Shown here: positions 1 through 9,057 of the stretch, piece by piece | How the letters are laid out: every line of letters starts with the position of its first letter | Numbering within the stretch: position 1 is the first letter of the stretch | From: Bacteroidota bacterium | Lineage (GTDB): Bacteria > Bacteroidota > Bacteroidia > Chitinophagales > Chitinophagaceae | NCBI GenBank assembly: GCA_023433345.1 | Contig: JAEZDA010000032.1 | Coordinates: forward strand, 1 to 64,000 | Length of the DNA: 64,000 bases | Direction: 5' to 3' | Notes under the pieces: generated by a model | The model's input: the letters and a program-made list of their open reading frames with translations, nothing else | What the model was told of the DNA's origin: nothing | The model's database searches: none | Translations under genes and position numbers: made by a program

Positions 1-539
1 GTTTATTACTCCCAGTAGCCCTTGTTTTTGCACTTGGTGCATGTAATTCAAAAGAAGACGAATCTAAAAGAGATCTGTTATACATCAATGACAGTGCTGC
101 CGTTAATACCGGTTCAGATACCGCGAAGATCGTTCAGCCTGATCCCGTAGTGGCGGCTCCGGCGCCGGTGCCCTCCTCCACTCCCAAGCCAACATACAAA
201 CCTGCCCCGAAGCCTGTGACGCAGAACCCTGCTCCGGTTGTGAGCACTCCGGCCCCTACGCCTGAGCCTACAACCACCGAAGCACCGACCACAGGTACCG
301 AAACCACCAATAACGAAGCTCCGGCTCCCGCACCTGATAAAAAAGGAATTAGTAAGGGCGCGAAAGGTGCTATCATCGGCGGTGTAGCCGGTGCTGCCGC
401 AGGTGCTGTAATTGGCAAGGATGCGAAAGGTGCAGTTATCGGCGGAGTTGTTGGCGCTGCAGGCGGATATATTATCGGAAGAAAACAAGATAAAAAAGAT
501 GGCCGTGTTGGCGGCTCAGATACAACCAAAAAGAATTAG
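1..539 (+). CDS. Glycine-zipper lipoprotein, 5' end missing
   Basis: The reading frame is open from base 3, so the start lies left of the window. The first visible residues are the end of a lipoprotein signal peptide: a hydrophobic run and the lipobox LGAC near bases 36-47, followed by a charged stretch. The middle is a long Pro/Ala/Thr-rich linker typical of surface-exposed lipoproteins. The C-terminal 65 residues hold two alternating Gly/Ala-rich helices (GAIIGGVAGAAAGAVIG and a second copy) that match the YMGG-like or glycine-zipper family of outer-membrane-associated proteins. A GTG at base 150 could be mistaken for the start, but it falls after the lipobox in the same frame. Likely role: envelope structural lipoprotein; the precise function is unknown. 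A strong terminator follows. Confidence 0.75.
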   Translation, partial: LLLPVALVFALGACNSKEDESKRDLLYINDSAAVNTGSDTAKIVQPDPVVAAPAPVPSSTPKPTYKPAPKPVTQNPAPVVSTPAPTPEPTTTEAPTTGTETTNNEAPAPAPDKKGISKGAKGAIIGGVAGAAAGAVIGKDAKGAVIGGVVGAAGGYIIGRKQDKKDGRVGGSDTTKKN

Positions 540-561
540 AAGCTATTATAACAATTAGTAG

Positions 562-590
562 AAACCGTCTTTAACCAGGACGGTTTTTTT
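562..590 (+). terminator. Rho-independent terminator after the Gly-zipper lipoprotein
   Basis: An 8-bp perfect stem (AAACCGTC/GACGGTTT) with a 9-nt loop runs into a T tract. It lies 23 bases after the lipoprotein stop codon and isolates that gene from the opposite-strand genes that follow. Confidence 0.85.
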
Positions 591-754
591 ATGCGACACA
601 TCCGCAATCCACAAAACGCAGCACGAATCTCTAAGATCAGGCTGTAAACAAAAGCAGAAATATCAGGAGCAGGTCGAAGATCAATGCAACTGTTTTCATA
701 TTATGGAGATAGGTACCAATGAAAAACGGCAGCACCGCAATCTTAATTGTTCAA

Positions 755-1027
755 TCACCTGGATATTTTTACCGACAGGCCCATCGGACTCATCTTAACT
801 ACCCTGGCTTCAGTTGGAACACCATCGGCCTCACTTCTAAGTTTTGCGATAATGTTCCTGTCAGAAATCCCGGCGATCATACACGCTTTATCAAGGGAAG
901 CGTGCATACCATATCCTTCGAGAATGGGCTCTAACATCGGGTATTCAGGAAGTTTGAGAAAACGCTTTACAAAATAGACTTCCTTGCCCTGTATGATTTT
1001 CTTGTAAGCTGTGTAAACTTGTTCCAT
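755..1027 (-). CDS. Conserved-looking hypothetical protein, 90 aa
   Basis: This small soluble protein has no signal peptide or membrane segment. It starts MEQVYTAYKKI and has a mixed charged and hydrophobic composition with a K/R-rich N-terminal half. I do not recognise the family. The codon pattern and amino-acid balance look like a real gene. The frames overlapping it on the plus strand (719-977) give Ser/His/Pro-rich, low-quality translations. It is monocistronic, with about 215 bp to the terminator of the convergent lipoprotein gene and 244 bp to the AsmA gene upstream. Its start has no visible Shine-Dalgarno, as elsewhere in this window. Confidence 0.55.
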   Translation of the reverse strand: MEQVYTAYKKIIQGKEVYFVKRFLKLPEYPMLEPILEGYGMHASLDKACMIAGISDRNIIAKLRSEADGVPTEARVVKMSPMGLSVKISR

Positions 1028-1271
1028 AAGGTTAACATTAAAATTTTATTATTGACGCATTGCGCCGGTTAACCAGAGGATAGAGGAAATGGCATTATTA
1101 TCTGCCGCGGGAAATTCCAGGAAAATGGAGTAATACAAAAAGGTTGATCAGAGGAGGTATGGAGTAGGTGGTGTAAGCGATGGTAAATATAAACCATCAG
1201 ACGAAGTAATGCAAGCATTTTTGATGCCATTATTTTATTCCCGATCAAAGCGTTTGGTTTACAAAGCGTTA

Positions 1272-3716
1272 TTATTTCTTTATTTTATTTTCTTTACGGT
1301 ATTTGTTGAACAAATCCAGTTTAAAGCGAATATTACCATCGTCTCCAGGGCGACCTCTGAGTAAAATTGATGAGCCCTTTTTTGCGGTTTCGTCCAGGTT
1401 TTCCGGATTAAAATCTTTCCCTCTTTTTCTCAGATTGCTTAATGGCAGGCGAATCTGCAGGTCGGTATTGCCACGATTGCTGTAAACTCCGTCAACAAAC
1501 ATCGTGAGTACGCTGGATTGAATTTCCATTTGATTAATATGAATATCAGATCCTTCGATCTTCAATTGATTGGTTAGTTCTGCAAACTTTATATTTTCAA
1601 AATCGCGGTTTTTAAAAATGAATTGTTGAATTTTTTTCACCGGTTCGAAGCTTATTAGCTCACCTCCCGTTAAAGAGAATTTCACTGTTCCCCGGGCGCT
1701 GGATGGAATTACCGTGCCTGACTCCGCGACCTGGAGAGATGCATTGATATCCGCATCAAGTTGTCCCCTTATATTTTCGGATACTAATCCGTGTTGCCCA
1801 AAATTGTCAAAAGATTCAAAAACTCTTTTCACATCTACCGAGCGAAGGTTCGATTTTATTTCGGCCTTATGCACCCCGTTGCTGCCCTGAACCAGCTTAC
1901 CGGCAAGCTGAACATGTCCGCCGGCATGGTTGAAACCCGCTTCATGAACCACGTAGTTATCCTGAAGCAGTGTGATACGGCTTTTAACATCCTGGCCAAG
2001 AAATTTCCTGAATTTCAAACGGGCTATAAAAAGATTCAGGTCCAGCTGACCTTCGTCCAGCACCCTGTCAATTTTTGAAGAAGTGCTTTTTATGCCCGAC
2101 TCTTGCCGTCCGGTGGGCTTACGCTTCTTTTGCAACAGCACCATGTACGGTTGCAGGTCTAACTCTGGCGCGTTGATGTTCCAAAGAACCCTGGCCGCGT
2201 CTGGCTGAGAGTTCAAAAGAGTCAACAGACCCCGGGCCTCCGCATTCATCCGAACGGGCTTTCCAAAAACCTCTGCCTGAAGTGTGTCAAGAAAGAAGTC
2301 AGATTTTTCAAAGTGCATTGCCGCATGCACCTGTTTCATTTCAACACCCCGGGGAGTATAAAGCAAAACACCGCTATCAATGGCTACCTTCCCGCTAATG
2401 AGCGCAGGAGTAGAGAGGTCGTGCACTAACGGCCCCGAATAAACGAGATTAACTCCGGCCCTGCCCTTCTTCCACAGCAGTGATTCAGCGCCCATCACTT
2501 CGTTTAATTTATCAAGGGCAAATTCAGAAACTAACTCACACTCTAGAACAGGTTGGGCGAGATTGGTTATGCTGATAAATTTTGCGTTCACGGGTATACT
2601 ATGCCAGCCTGCTTTAAAATTGGAAAGGTATATCCTTGAATTCGGGTCTTTGCGAGGAAGTCCTTTTGAAACCTCATTTGTAAAGAAACCGGAAAAAGCC
2701 GCTTCTTTAAAATCCATAAAGGGACTAACCATATCCGTTTTCCCGGTCGAAAAATTTACGATCACAAGCGGATCTCCACCCTTTAACGTGCCGCCCACGG
2801 ATGCCTTTGCGGCAAATCGGCCATTGAGGCCTACGAGGGATAATGATCTCTGTATTTTCGGAGGAAAGATTGATTTCAGAAAATCATAATTCGCATTCGT
2901 TGTAGAAGCCGTTAAACTAAAACCCCGGCCGGGGGAACCGAACCCGAAATCGCCCGACAAAGTGAAAGGGTGACCGTCGATCTTTAATATGATGCCCCGG
3001 AAATGAAGTGCGCCGGCCTCCGGCTGGTATGTAAAAGGGAAATTTCCCCTCACGGTCTTTTTCTGAAGGTAGGCTCCTTTAACAGAATTAAAGGCCAGTC
3101 CGCCGATGAGGAGGTTCATTTCACATTTTGCTTTTACATGATCGCCGCTTTTCTTCAGCCTGACGAAAAAATCCTCTGCCACAATTGCATGAGATTTCCC
3201 TTTTATGCTATCGGTGAAACTCAGTGTTACATTTTGCAAATGCACCTGCTTCAGCAAATTTTTCATTGCCGATCTGCTATCATTTTTTGAAGGCTTCTTA
3301 TCTCCAAGCAAATACGAGTTCGTGTACCCGTTGCTGTTAGTGAATAAATTCAATTCAGCATTTTGTATCCTCACTCCATTAACCGCGCCCTTCTTCTTTA
3401 TAAGTCCCGCCAAGCTTAGGCTACAATATACTTCACGGCCCCGGAACGTATATTTCTTATGCTGAGCGAAAAGGCTGTCTGATATTTTTACGTCTGAAAG
3501 CAACACCGAGATATTTGGAAATGTTCTGAAAAAAGTCAACTCGCTGTTTCCCACATGAACATTTCCCCTGATCTTCTCAGAAAGCTGCCGGGTGACATTG
3601 CGAATGATCGAATCTTTGTTGATGGTGACGTATAAAACAAGAACGAGGTAAAGAAGGGTTAACCCGCCGATTCCCCACGCCAAACCTTTTAAAAGGTATT
3701 TGATATCTGTTTTCAA
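1272..3716 (-). CDS. AsmA family (AsmA-like) envelope protein
   Basis: This 814-residue protein has one N-terminal membrane segment (about residues 10-32) followed by a very long beta-rich periplasmic region. That is the architecture of the AsmA/TamB/YhdP group, now viewed as bridge-like lipid-transfer or outer-membrane-assembly proteins. The region after the membrane anchor has the usual AsmA N-terminal pattern, and the last 200 residues resemble the AsmA C-terminal domain. Bacteroidota carry several paralogues of about this length. It is transcribed alone, with 164 bp to the divergent rlmH. The family assignment is fairly firm; the substrate is unknown. Confidence 0.75.
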   Translation of the reverse strand: MKTDIKYLLKGLAWGIGGLTLLYLVLVLYVTINKDSIIRNVTRQLSEKIRGNVHVGNSELTFFRTFPNISVLLSDVKISDSLFAQHKKYTFRGREVYCSLSLAGLIKKKGAVNGVRIQNAELNLFTNSNGYTNSYLLGDKKPSKNDSRSAMKNLLKQVHLQNVTLSFTDSIKGKSHAIVAEDFFVRLKKSGDHVKAKCEMNLLIGGLAFNSVKGAYLQKKTVRGNFPFTYQPEAGALHFRGIILKIDGHPFTLSGDFGFGSPGRGFSLTASTTNANYDFLKSIFPPKIQRSLSLVGLNGRFAAKASVGGTLKGGDPLVIVNFSTGKTDMVSPFMDFKEAAFSGFFTNEVSKGLPRKDPNSRIYLSNFKAGWHSIPVNAKFISITNLAQPVLECELVSEFALDKLNEVMGAESLLWKKGRAGVNLVYSGPLVHDLSTPALISGKVAIDSGVLLYTPRGVEMKQVHAAMHFEKSDFFLDTLQAEVFGKPVRMNAEARGLLTLLNSQPDAARVLWNINAPELDLQPYMVLLQKKRKPTGRQESGIKSTSSKIDRVLDEGQLDLNLFIARLKFRKFLGQDVKSRITLLQDNYVVHEAGFNHAGGHVQLAGKLVQGSNGVHKAEIKSNLRSVDVKRVFESFDNFGQHGLVSENIRGQLDADINASLQVAESGTVIPSSARGTVKFSLTGGELISFEPVKKIQQFIFKNRDFENIKFAELTNQLKIEGSDIHINQMEIQSSVLTMFVDGVYSNRGNTDLQIRLPLSNLRKRGKDFNPENLDETAKKGSSILLRGRPGDDGNIRFKLDLFNKYRKENKIKK

Positions 3717-3854
3717 CTAAGAGCGTGAATCAAAGGGCATACCAATAGATTTTCATGCGGTTCCAAAGCCGCCTGTCACTGTAAATTAATTTAAATCATG
3801 TAAAACTCGATGATCATACATCTTTCCCACATCCGAACCACAGCGGATTCAACA

Positions 3855-3862
3855 TAAATTTG
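3855..3862 (+). promoter_or_regulatory. Bacteroidota-type -7 element upstream of rlmH
   Basis: TAAATTTG matches the TAnnTTTG consensus and lies 18 bases before the rlmH ATG. No TTTG is present 19 bp upstream, so the -33 part is weak. Confidence 0.45.
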
Positions 3863-3880
3863 CAATGAAAACAATCATTC

Positions 3881-4354
3881 ATGAAAATTCAGTTCTGGAG
3901 CATTGGTAAAAACCACGAAACCTATGTAAAAGAGGGCGTCGAAGATTTTACAAAGCGTATATCAAAATACTTTCCGGTGCAGTGGAATATCATCCCAGTG
4001 CCTAAAAACGCCGGTATGATGAGTGAAATGGAGCTAAAGAAAAAGGAAGGAGAAATGATACTTGATTTCTTACATAAAGACGATCACCTCGTGTTGTTAG
4101 ATGAAAAAGGAAAAATGCTTACCAGCCCGGGCCTTGCGGATCTAATTCAAAAGAAAGCAAATGATTCTAAAAAAAACCTGGTGTTCCTGATCGGCGGTGC
4201 TTATGGGGTTGATGAAAGTGTCCGTTTACGCGCAAACTTTACATGGAGTTTATCGCAGCTTGTTTTCCCGCACCAGCTTGTTCGACTGATTTTAAGCGAG
4301 CAGGTATACCGTGCATGCTCCATTTTGAAGAATGAAAAGTACCACCATGCTTAA
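3881..4354 (+). CDS. rlmH: 23S rRNA (pseudouridine1915-N3)-methyltransferase RlmH
   Basis: RlmH methylates pseudouridine 1915 in helix 69 of 23S rRNA, using S-adenosylmethionine, on assembled 70S ribosomes. The 157-residue length is exactly that of the family. The SPOUT knot is visible: the SAM-binding loop IGGAYG near residues 104-109, the following hydrophobic helix with SLSQLVFPHQLVR, and the C-terminal YHHA ending that is diagnostic for RlmH (Y154-A157). It sits between an AsmA gene on the other strand and a convergent small lipoprotein gene only 7 bp away, so it is probably monocistronic, driven by the -7 element at 3855. Confidence 0.96.
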   Translation: MKIQFWSIGKNHETYVKEGVEDFTKRISKYFPVQWNIIPVPKNAGMMSEMELKKKEGEMILDFLHKDDHLVLLDEKGKMLTSPGLADLIQKKANDSKKNLVFLIGGAYGVDESVRLRANFTWSLSQLVFPHQLVRLILSEQVYRACSILKNEKYHHA

Positions 4355-4361
4355 CGGTTAG

Positions 4362-4787
4362 TTACTTCACTCTCGACCAAACCTGCGTGCTCTCTGTGGA
4401 TGCAGCATTCTTACCGGTCAGCCGTATTTCATTATTGTTAACCACGGTGATCACTGCGGTTTGATAACTTAATGCGCCTCCGCTGCATGTCATCAAAAGG
4501 TTATTCAGGGTGAAGCCGCCCGCTTTATCAGAGGCTATATCTTTCCACTTAATGTCATTTTCGCGGTAACACTGGGAATTATTTGCAAGGAGTGTGATCT
4601 TTCCTTCAGAAACGAATGGTGCAACCGTAACTATAGTTCCGACAAGCGTATTTTCAGGAAGATTGGAAGTGAGTTTCCATTGACCATTGAGCGTAAATAC
4701 AGAACCCGTACTGTTTGATGCATTCTTCAATGTGTCGCAACCGGAGAAGATGGTGAGAACACAAACTAAAGCCAGTAGTATTTTCAT
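4362..4787 (-). CDS. Small lipoprotein, lipocalin/META-like
   Basis: The start at 4787 was chosen because the next residues form a clean lipoprotein signal peptide with lipobox FSGC (Cys17). A longer reading from 4859 would add an odd Phe-rich segment and overlap the rhomboid start on the other strand. The 141-residue product has a short predicted beta-rich domain containing a WKLTSNLPENT strand and two central cysteines, in the style of lipocalin-like or META domains of Bacteroidota. The function is unknown. The gene is convergent with rlmH and divergent from the rhomboid gene. Confidence 0.65.
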   Translation of the reverse strand: MKILLALVCVLTIFSGCDTLKNASNSTGSVFTLNGQWKLTSNLPENTLVGTIVTVAPFVSEGKITLLANNSQCYRENDIKWKDIASDKAGGFTLNNLLMTCSGGALSYQTAVITVVNNNEIRLTGKNAASTESTQVWSRVK

Positions 4788-4858
4788 AAAGAATATTTCG
4801 AAAAAAATTTCAAAAAACGTACCAAGCAGCGAATTCTGTAGTTTTACCAAAAAGCGCA

Positions 4859-5509
4859 ATGGATTATTCAGCGTATCCGGTTACTATACTTCTGATTGCA
4901 ATAAATATTCTTTTTTCTCTCGGAGGCTTTTCCAACTCAGGCTTTATGGATCGAATGATACTATGGCCTTATGCCATCAAAAGGAAAAATCAATACTACC
5001 GGATGATCACTTCAGGCTTCCTGCATGCTGACTACATACATTTATTCTTCAACATGTTTACATTGTTCTTTTTCGGGAGAAATGTGGAGATGATCTTTTC
5101 TGTTTACGGACTCGGAGGAAAGTTCGCCTATCTGCTGTTATACATAACAGCATTGATCGCATCTGACCTTCCCACCCATCTTAAGGAAAAGGATAACTAT
5201 CATTACAGGGCTCTCGGAGCGTCGGGAGCGGTGAGCGCCGTTGTTTTTTCTGCTATTGTGTTTGATCCGTGGAGTGCTATCTATCTTTTCGGAGCTATAA
5301 AAATATCAGCATTGATATATGCAGTGTTATTTATTTGGTACTGCATCTACATGGGAAAACAAAACCGGGATAATGTAAATCATGATGCACACCTTTGGGG
5401 CGCAATTTACGGGCTTGCTTTCACTGTTATCCTGATCGCGGTGATGCGACCCGAAATGTTTCCCGCAATCATAGAGCAGTTGAAAAATCCTTCTTTATTT
5501 GGGCACTAA
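4859..5509 (+). CDS. Rhomboid family intramembrane serine protease
   Basis: Rhomboids cleave transmembrane substrates inside the inner membrane using a Ser-His dyad. This 216-residue protein has about six hydrophobic segments. The catalytic serine is in GASG (Ser122), the histidine is in the last-third motif DAHLWGAIYG (His178), and the oxyanion-supporting HxxxN (HLFFN, His61/Asn65) lies in the second segment. The GxW-type region before TM2 is also typical. The start codon immediately precedes the first membrane segment. The 3' end overlaps the convergent tilS gene by 15 bp. The substrate is not predictable. Confidence 0.92.
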   Translation: MDYSAYPVTILLIAINILFSLGGFSNSGFMDRMILWPYAIKRKNQYYRMITSGFLHADYIHLFFNMFTLFFFGRNVEMIFSVYGLGGKFAYLLLYITALIASDLPTHLKEKDNYHYRALGASGAVSAVVFSAIVFDPWSAIYLFGAIKISALIYAVLFIWYCIYMGKQNRDNVNHDAHLWGAIYGLAFTVILIAVMRPEMFPAIIEQLKNPSLFGH

Positions 5510-6823
5510 GGTGATTCGCAGAGTTTCTTCCGTGGGCGCACAAACGCGGAATCGGTCATCGATTCTCATACCGACTACCCACACTATCCGCTTGTCCGAT
5601 TCCAAAACCCATACCTTCTCTTTTTCAAAAAGGGAGAGTTTTTTGTCGATAAAGAAACGAGATAATTTTTTCTTATGCTTCATCCCAAGCGGGTAAAAGT
5701 AATCGCCGGTTTTCCATCTTCTCAGAATAAGAGGGTATCCGACCATCTTACTGCTCACGATCGCCACGTTTGCATCATCGCTTATTTCAGAACCGTCGCC
5801 GGTCAGCAAATTGAGTGTGCCTTCCGCAAAATTGATCGTTGTGGTTCCTTTTTCTATCAGAATGATCGATTGATCATCTTGTTTGGAAGTAGAAATGATC
5901 AACCAATTCCTGTTACGAAGCACCCTGTGAGAGTCGGATTGAATATACCTGCCTGACTCGGCATACAGCAATTTCTCTGCATCATGAATTGCAGCAGTGG
6001 TAAAACCCAGCGGACCTAAAATTTCATGCAAAAGCGATTTTGCGAAGCCGGAGCCCAGTACCGCCGCCACAGGGACTTTTGTTTCTCCATTTTCTTCAAC
6101 AACCAACTTTTTGAGTTTAGAAGAGATCGTATTCCTATATATAACTGAAATTTCGCCGAACCTGAAGATATTTTCGCGAAGATTATGGCGAAACTGCGGA
6201 TATGCCTTTTCCAGGGCAGGAAAAATTTCCATTCTCACAACATTGCGTGTATACTTATCCGTTAAGTTACTGCTGTCTTCCCTGTAATGAAGCCCTTTGA
6301 GCCTGGCGTACTCGAGGATATCCTCCTTTGTTGCAAACAGAAGGGGGCGGCATATTTTCTTTCTCACCATCGGTATTCCCCGTAATCCGTCAATGCCCGT
6401 GCCTTTCAGGAAGTTCATTAACATTGTTTCAGCATTGTCATCTGCATGATGCGCTGTTAGAACCTTATCAAAACCTTCAGCATTTGCAATTGTTTCAAAG
6501 TACCGGTAGCGGAGATCCCTTGCAGCAACCTGAATTGAAATTTTTTTTTCGCCGGCGAAGGAAGTTGCATCAAGCAATTCCGAATAAAAAGGAACCTTAA
6601 GTTGGGTGGAGAGATCTCTAACAAGTTCCTGGTCACCCTCGCTTTCCTCTCCTCTTAAATTAAAATTTACATGGGCGATCGCAAAATCACAGGATGATTG
6701 CTTACACAAGTGAGCCAGAACCACGGAATCCACGCCACCACTAACGGCAATGAGTAAACGATCTTTTTTGGAGAAAAGCCGGTTTGAGGAAATAAACTGT
6801 TGAAATCTTTTTTCTAACTCCAT
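5495..6823 (-). CDS. tilS: tRNA(Ile)-lysidine synthase TilS
   Basis: TilS converts cytidine 34 of tRNA-Ile(CAU) to lysidine with ATP and lysine, switching its decoding from AUG to AUA; it is normally essential. The PP-loop SGGVDS is at residues 28-33, followed by the ATP-pyrophosphatase core with HVNFNLRGEES and the TAHHADDNAETMLMN segment. The C-terminal third holds the TilS substrate-recognition domains, ending in a beta-rich part. At 442 residues the length is typical. It forms a two-gene unit with the TPR gene upstream (3-bp gap). Confidence 0.95.
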   Translation of the reverse strand: MELEKRFQQFISSNRLFSKKDRLLIAVSGGVDSVVLAHLCKQSSCDFAIAHVNFNLRGEESEGDQELVRDLSTQLKVPFYSELLDATSFAGEKKISIQVAARDLRYRYFETIANAEGFDKVLTAHHADDNAETMLMNFLKGTGIDGLRGIPMVRKKICRPLLFATKEDILEYARLKGLHYREDSSNLTDKYTRNVVRMEIFPALEKAYPQFRHNLRENIFRFGEISVIYRNTISSKLKKLVVEENGETKVPVAAVLGSGFAKSLLHEILGPLGFTTAAIHDAEKLLYAESGRYIQSDSHRVLRNRNWLIISTSKQDDQSIILIEKGTTTINFAEGTLNLLTGDGSEISDDANVAIVSSKMVGYPLILRRWKTGDYFYPLGMKHKKKLSRFFIDKKLSLFEKEKVWVLESDKRIVWVVGMRIDDRFRVCAPTEETLRITLVPK

Positions 6824-6826
6824 GAT

Positions 6827-7138
6827 CTAATCTAAGAATTCATCGTAGGCCATCTGAAGTTCGCTTAATGCATGGCGGTCGCCAGCCTTCCTGCAGGCTT
6901 CAATCCCCTTCTCAAAAGTTTGCATTGCCAATCCCTTCTCATTAAGGTGAACATATAACATGGCAAGATGATAATAACTCCCGGTATACATCGGATCCCG
7001 GCTAAGAACACGTTCAAAAAGATCCCGGGCCTTTGCAGGTTGACCGATCTTAAGGTATTCCAGCGCAAGAGCATGTTGCAAAAATGAATCGTTTTCATCT
7101 GCACCCAGCAACTCAAGCAACTTATCTATCCGATCCAT
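6827..7138 (-). CDS. Small tetratricopeptide-repeat protein
   Basis: The 103 residues hold about two and a half TPR units: ALALEYLKIGQPAKARDLFE, YYHLAMLYVHLNEKGLAM and a final capping helix. There is no signal peptide, so it should be cytoplasmic and act in protein-protein contacts. It is first in a unit with tilS, whose start lies 3 bp after its stop, and is divergent from etfB. A role beyond scaffolding cannot be inferred. Confidence 0.8.
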   Translation of the reverse strand: MDRIDKLLELLGADENDSFLQHALALEYLKIGQPAKARDLFERVLSRDPMYTGSYYHLAMLYVHLNEKGLAMQTFEKGIEACRKAGDRHALSELQMAYDEFLD

Positions 7139-7144
7139 TTCTCA

Positions 7145-7175
7145 TTTGGTTAAAAGCTGATTTCAAATATCTTTG
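7145..7175 (+). promoter_or_regulatory. Promoter for etfBA (-33 TTTG, -7 TATCTTTG)
   Basis: TTTG at 7145-7148 is separated by exactly 19 bp from TATCTTTG at 7168-7175, the canonical arrangement for the primary sigma factor of Bacteroidota. A second -7-like TATATTTG is at 7183-7190. The predicted leader before the etfB ATG is about 55 nt. Confidence 0.7.
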
Positions 7176-7232
7176 CAACGCTTATATTTGCAAATAGTTG
7201 CATAAACAACTTAATCTCAAAAAACACTGCAC

Positions 7233-7976
7233 ATGAAGATATTGGTATGTATCAGTAAAACGCCGGACACAACGGCAAAAATAGCCTTCGACAATAACAA
7301 TACGAAATTTGCGACAGATGGAGTACAGTGGATTATTAATCCTTACGACGAATGGTATGCTCTCGTTCGTGCAGTTGAACTGAAAGAAGCCGACCCTTCA
7401 ACAGTTTTGCACCTGGTAAATGTAGGTCTTGCAGAAAGTGACCCTGTAATTCGAAAAGCGCTTGCACTTGGCGGTGATGAAGCTATAAGAGTGAATGCTG
7501 AAACTACTGAACCTATGCAGGTAGCAAGCCAAATCGCTGCTGTAGCCCGCGACGGAGCTTACGACCTCATCCTCACCGGTAAAGAAACGATTGATTATAA
7601 CAATTCTTCAATTGGTGGAATGGTTGCTGAAATGCTTGATCTTCCGTTCATTTCGCATGCAATCAAGCTTGATTTAAATGGAAGCCAGGTAAAAGTCATT
7701 CGTGAAATTGAGGGAGGTGAAGAAACCAATGAAGCCTCCCTTCCATTGGTGGTGAGTTGTCAGAAAGGGATGGCCGAGCAAAGGATCCCGAACATGAAAG
7801 GAATTATGGGAGCCCGCACAAAACCTTTAAAGGTTGTTGAACCTGTGCCAACAGAACAATATACAAGCGTTGCATCCTTTGAAATGCCGCCGGCAAAAGC
7901 AGGTGTGAAACTCGTTCCTGCAGACAATCCCGAAGAATTGATCAGATTACTTCATGAGGAAGCGAGAGTTATTTAG
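7233..7976 (+). CDS. etfB: Electron transfer flavoprotein subunit beta
   Basis: EtfB pairs with EtfA to bind FAD and AMP and carries electrons from acyl-CoA dehydrogenases to the respiratory chain. This 247-residue protein starts MKILVCISKTPDT, typical of the family, and contains the adenine-nucleotide-binding alpha/beta fold and the ETF beta signature region near TNEASLPLVVSCQKG. It lies 34 bp upstream of etfA in the same unit. An acyl-CoA dehydrogenase gene at 14220 encodes a plausible electron donor. Confidence 0.96.
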   Translation: MKILVCISKTPDTTAKIAFDNNNTKFATDGVQWIINPYDEWYALVRAVELKEADPSTVLHLVNVGLAESDPVIRKALALGGDEAIRVNAETTEPMQVASQIAAVARDGAYDLILTGKETIDYNNSSIGGMVAEMLDLPFISHAIKLDLNGSQVKVIREIEGGEETNEASLPLVVSCQKGMAEQRIPNMKGIMGARTKPLKVVEPVPTEQYTSVASFEMPPAKAGVKLVPADNPEELIRLLHEEARVI

Positions 7977-8010
7977 TAAATACTTCCCTTAAAAATTCAA
8001 ATAAATAAAC

Positions 8011-8973
8011 ATGATATTAATTTATATAGACCAGGCAGACGGGCTCATAAAGAAATCATCTTATGAGGCCGCATCTTATGGTGCCACGCTTGCCAAACAA
8101 ATGAACACCACGGCTGAAGCACTTGTTTTCGGAAAGACCTCCGAAGATCTTGCCTCATTGGGAGAATATGGTATTTCAAAGGTTCACACGGTGGCCGACC
8201 CTTCTCTTGATGTGTTGGATGCGCAGGTATACGCAAAGATTATTGCCTCCTGCGTGGAAAAAACCGGTGCCGAGGTAGTAATCTTTTCCAACAACACAAC
8301 AGCAAAAGCAGTTGCACCACGTTTAAGCGTTCGTTTAAAAGCCGGACTTGTAATGGGGGCGGTGGCATTACCGGATCTTTCCGGCGGCTTTTCAGTTAAA
8401 AAGACTGTGTTCAGCGGAAAAGCTTTTGCCCACATAAAAATTGAAACGCCGGTTAAGATCGTAGCGGTCAACCCTAATTCCTTCGCAATTTCCAAAACCG
8501 GCGGCAGTGCAACTGTTGCTGCATTAGATGTTGCTATCGATGAAAGGAAGATAAAAGTTACTGATGTAAACAAAGTAGTGGGTGAAATTCCCCTCAGCGA
8601 GGCCAACATAGTAGTAAGCGGAGGTCGCGGACTTAAAGGTCCGGAGAACTGGCATTTTGTTACTGAGCTTGCAGATTTACTTGGCGCTGCTACTGCCTGC
8701 AGCAGGCCTGTTGCAGACATTCATTGGCGGCCTCATCATGAGCATGTGGGTCAAACAGGGCTTGCCATCGCCCCTAATTTGTACATAGCTATTGGAATCT
8801 CCGGCGCAATACAACATCTGGCGGGCGTAAACAGAAGTAAAACGATCGTTGTTATTAATAAAGATCCCGAAGCCCCTTTCTTCAAGGCCGCAGATTATGG
8901 AATAGTTGGCGATATTTTTGAAGTAATGCCAAAGCTTATCGATGCAGTTAAAAAAGTAAAGGGTGTTGCTTAG
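8011..8973 (+). CDS. etfA: Electron transfer flavoprotein subunit alpha
   Basis: EtfA binds FAD. At 320 residues the protein has the family length. The C-terminal FAD domain includes VVSGGRGLKGPENW, then the SRPVADIHWRPHHEHVGQTG segment and the signature pattern AIGISGAIQHLAGVNRSKTI with conserved Gly, Ala and His. The first part is the ETF alpha N-terminal domain. It is translationally close to etfB and ends in a strong terminator at 8988. Confidence 0.97.
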   Translation: MILIYIDQADGLIKKSSYEAASYGATLAKQMNTTAEALVFGKTSEDLASLGEYGISKVHTVADPSLDVLDAQVYAKIIASCVEKTGAEVVIFSNNTTAKAVAPRLSVRLKAGLVMGAVALPDLSGGFSVKKTVFSGKAFAHIKIETPVKIVAVNPNSFAISKTGGSATVAALDVAIDERKIKVTDVNKVVGEIPLSEANIVVSGGRGLKGPENWHFVTELADLLGAATACSRPVADIHWRPHHEHVGQTGLAIAPNLYIAIGISGAIQHLAGVNRSKTIVVINKDPEAPFFKAADYGIVGDIFEVMPKLIDAVKKVKGVA

Positions 8974-8987
8974 TATAAACATGCTAA

Positions 8988-9023
8988 AAAGCCTTTCACC
9001 TGATACCGAAAGGCTTTATTTTT
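8988..9023 (+). terminator. Rho-independent terminator after etfA
   Basis: A 10-bp stem (AAAGCCTTTC/GAAAGGCTTT) with a 10-nt loop is followed by ATTTTT. It begins 14 bases after the etfA stop codon. Confidence 0.9.
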
Positions 9024-9057
9024 ACATTTGTAATTTTTAATTCTATTTTACGGCGGA

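Noticed and set aside
134..529. Minus-strand frame opposite the Gly-zipper lipoprotein
   Set aside because: It is the shadow of a repetitive, GC-skewed gene; the composition (Pro/Thr/Ala) is an artefact.
719..977. Plus-strand frames overlapping the 90-aa gene
   Set aside because: They are antisense to a better-composed gene and have no features of their own.
1071..1233. Possible short minus-strand gene of about 53 codons
   Set aside because: It has no start context, family feature or neighbour support.
4788..4859. Longer N-terminus of the small lipoprotein
   Set aside because: It would put an unusual Phe-rich segment before a perfect lipoprotein signal and overlap the rhomboid start.
8184..8720. 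178-residue minus-strand frame inside etfA
   Set aside because: etfA is certain on the plus strand, and the frame is a Ser/Thr-rich shadow.
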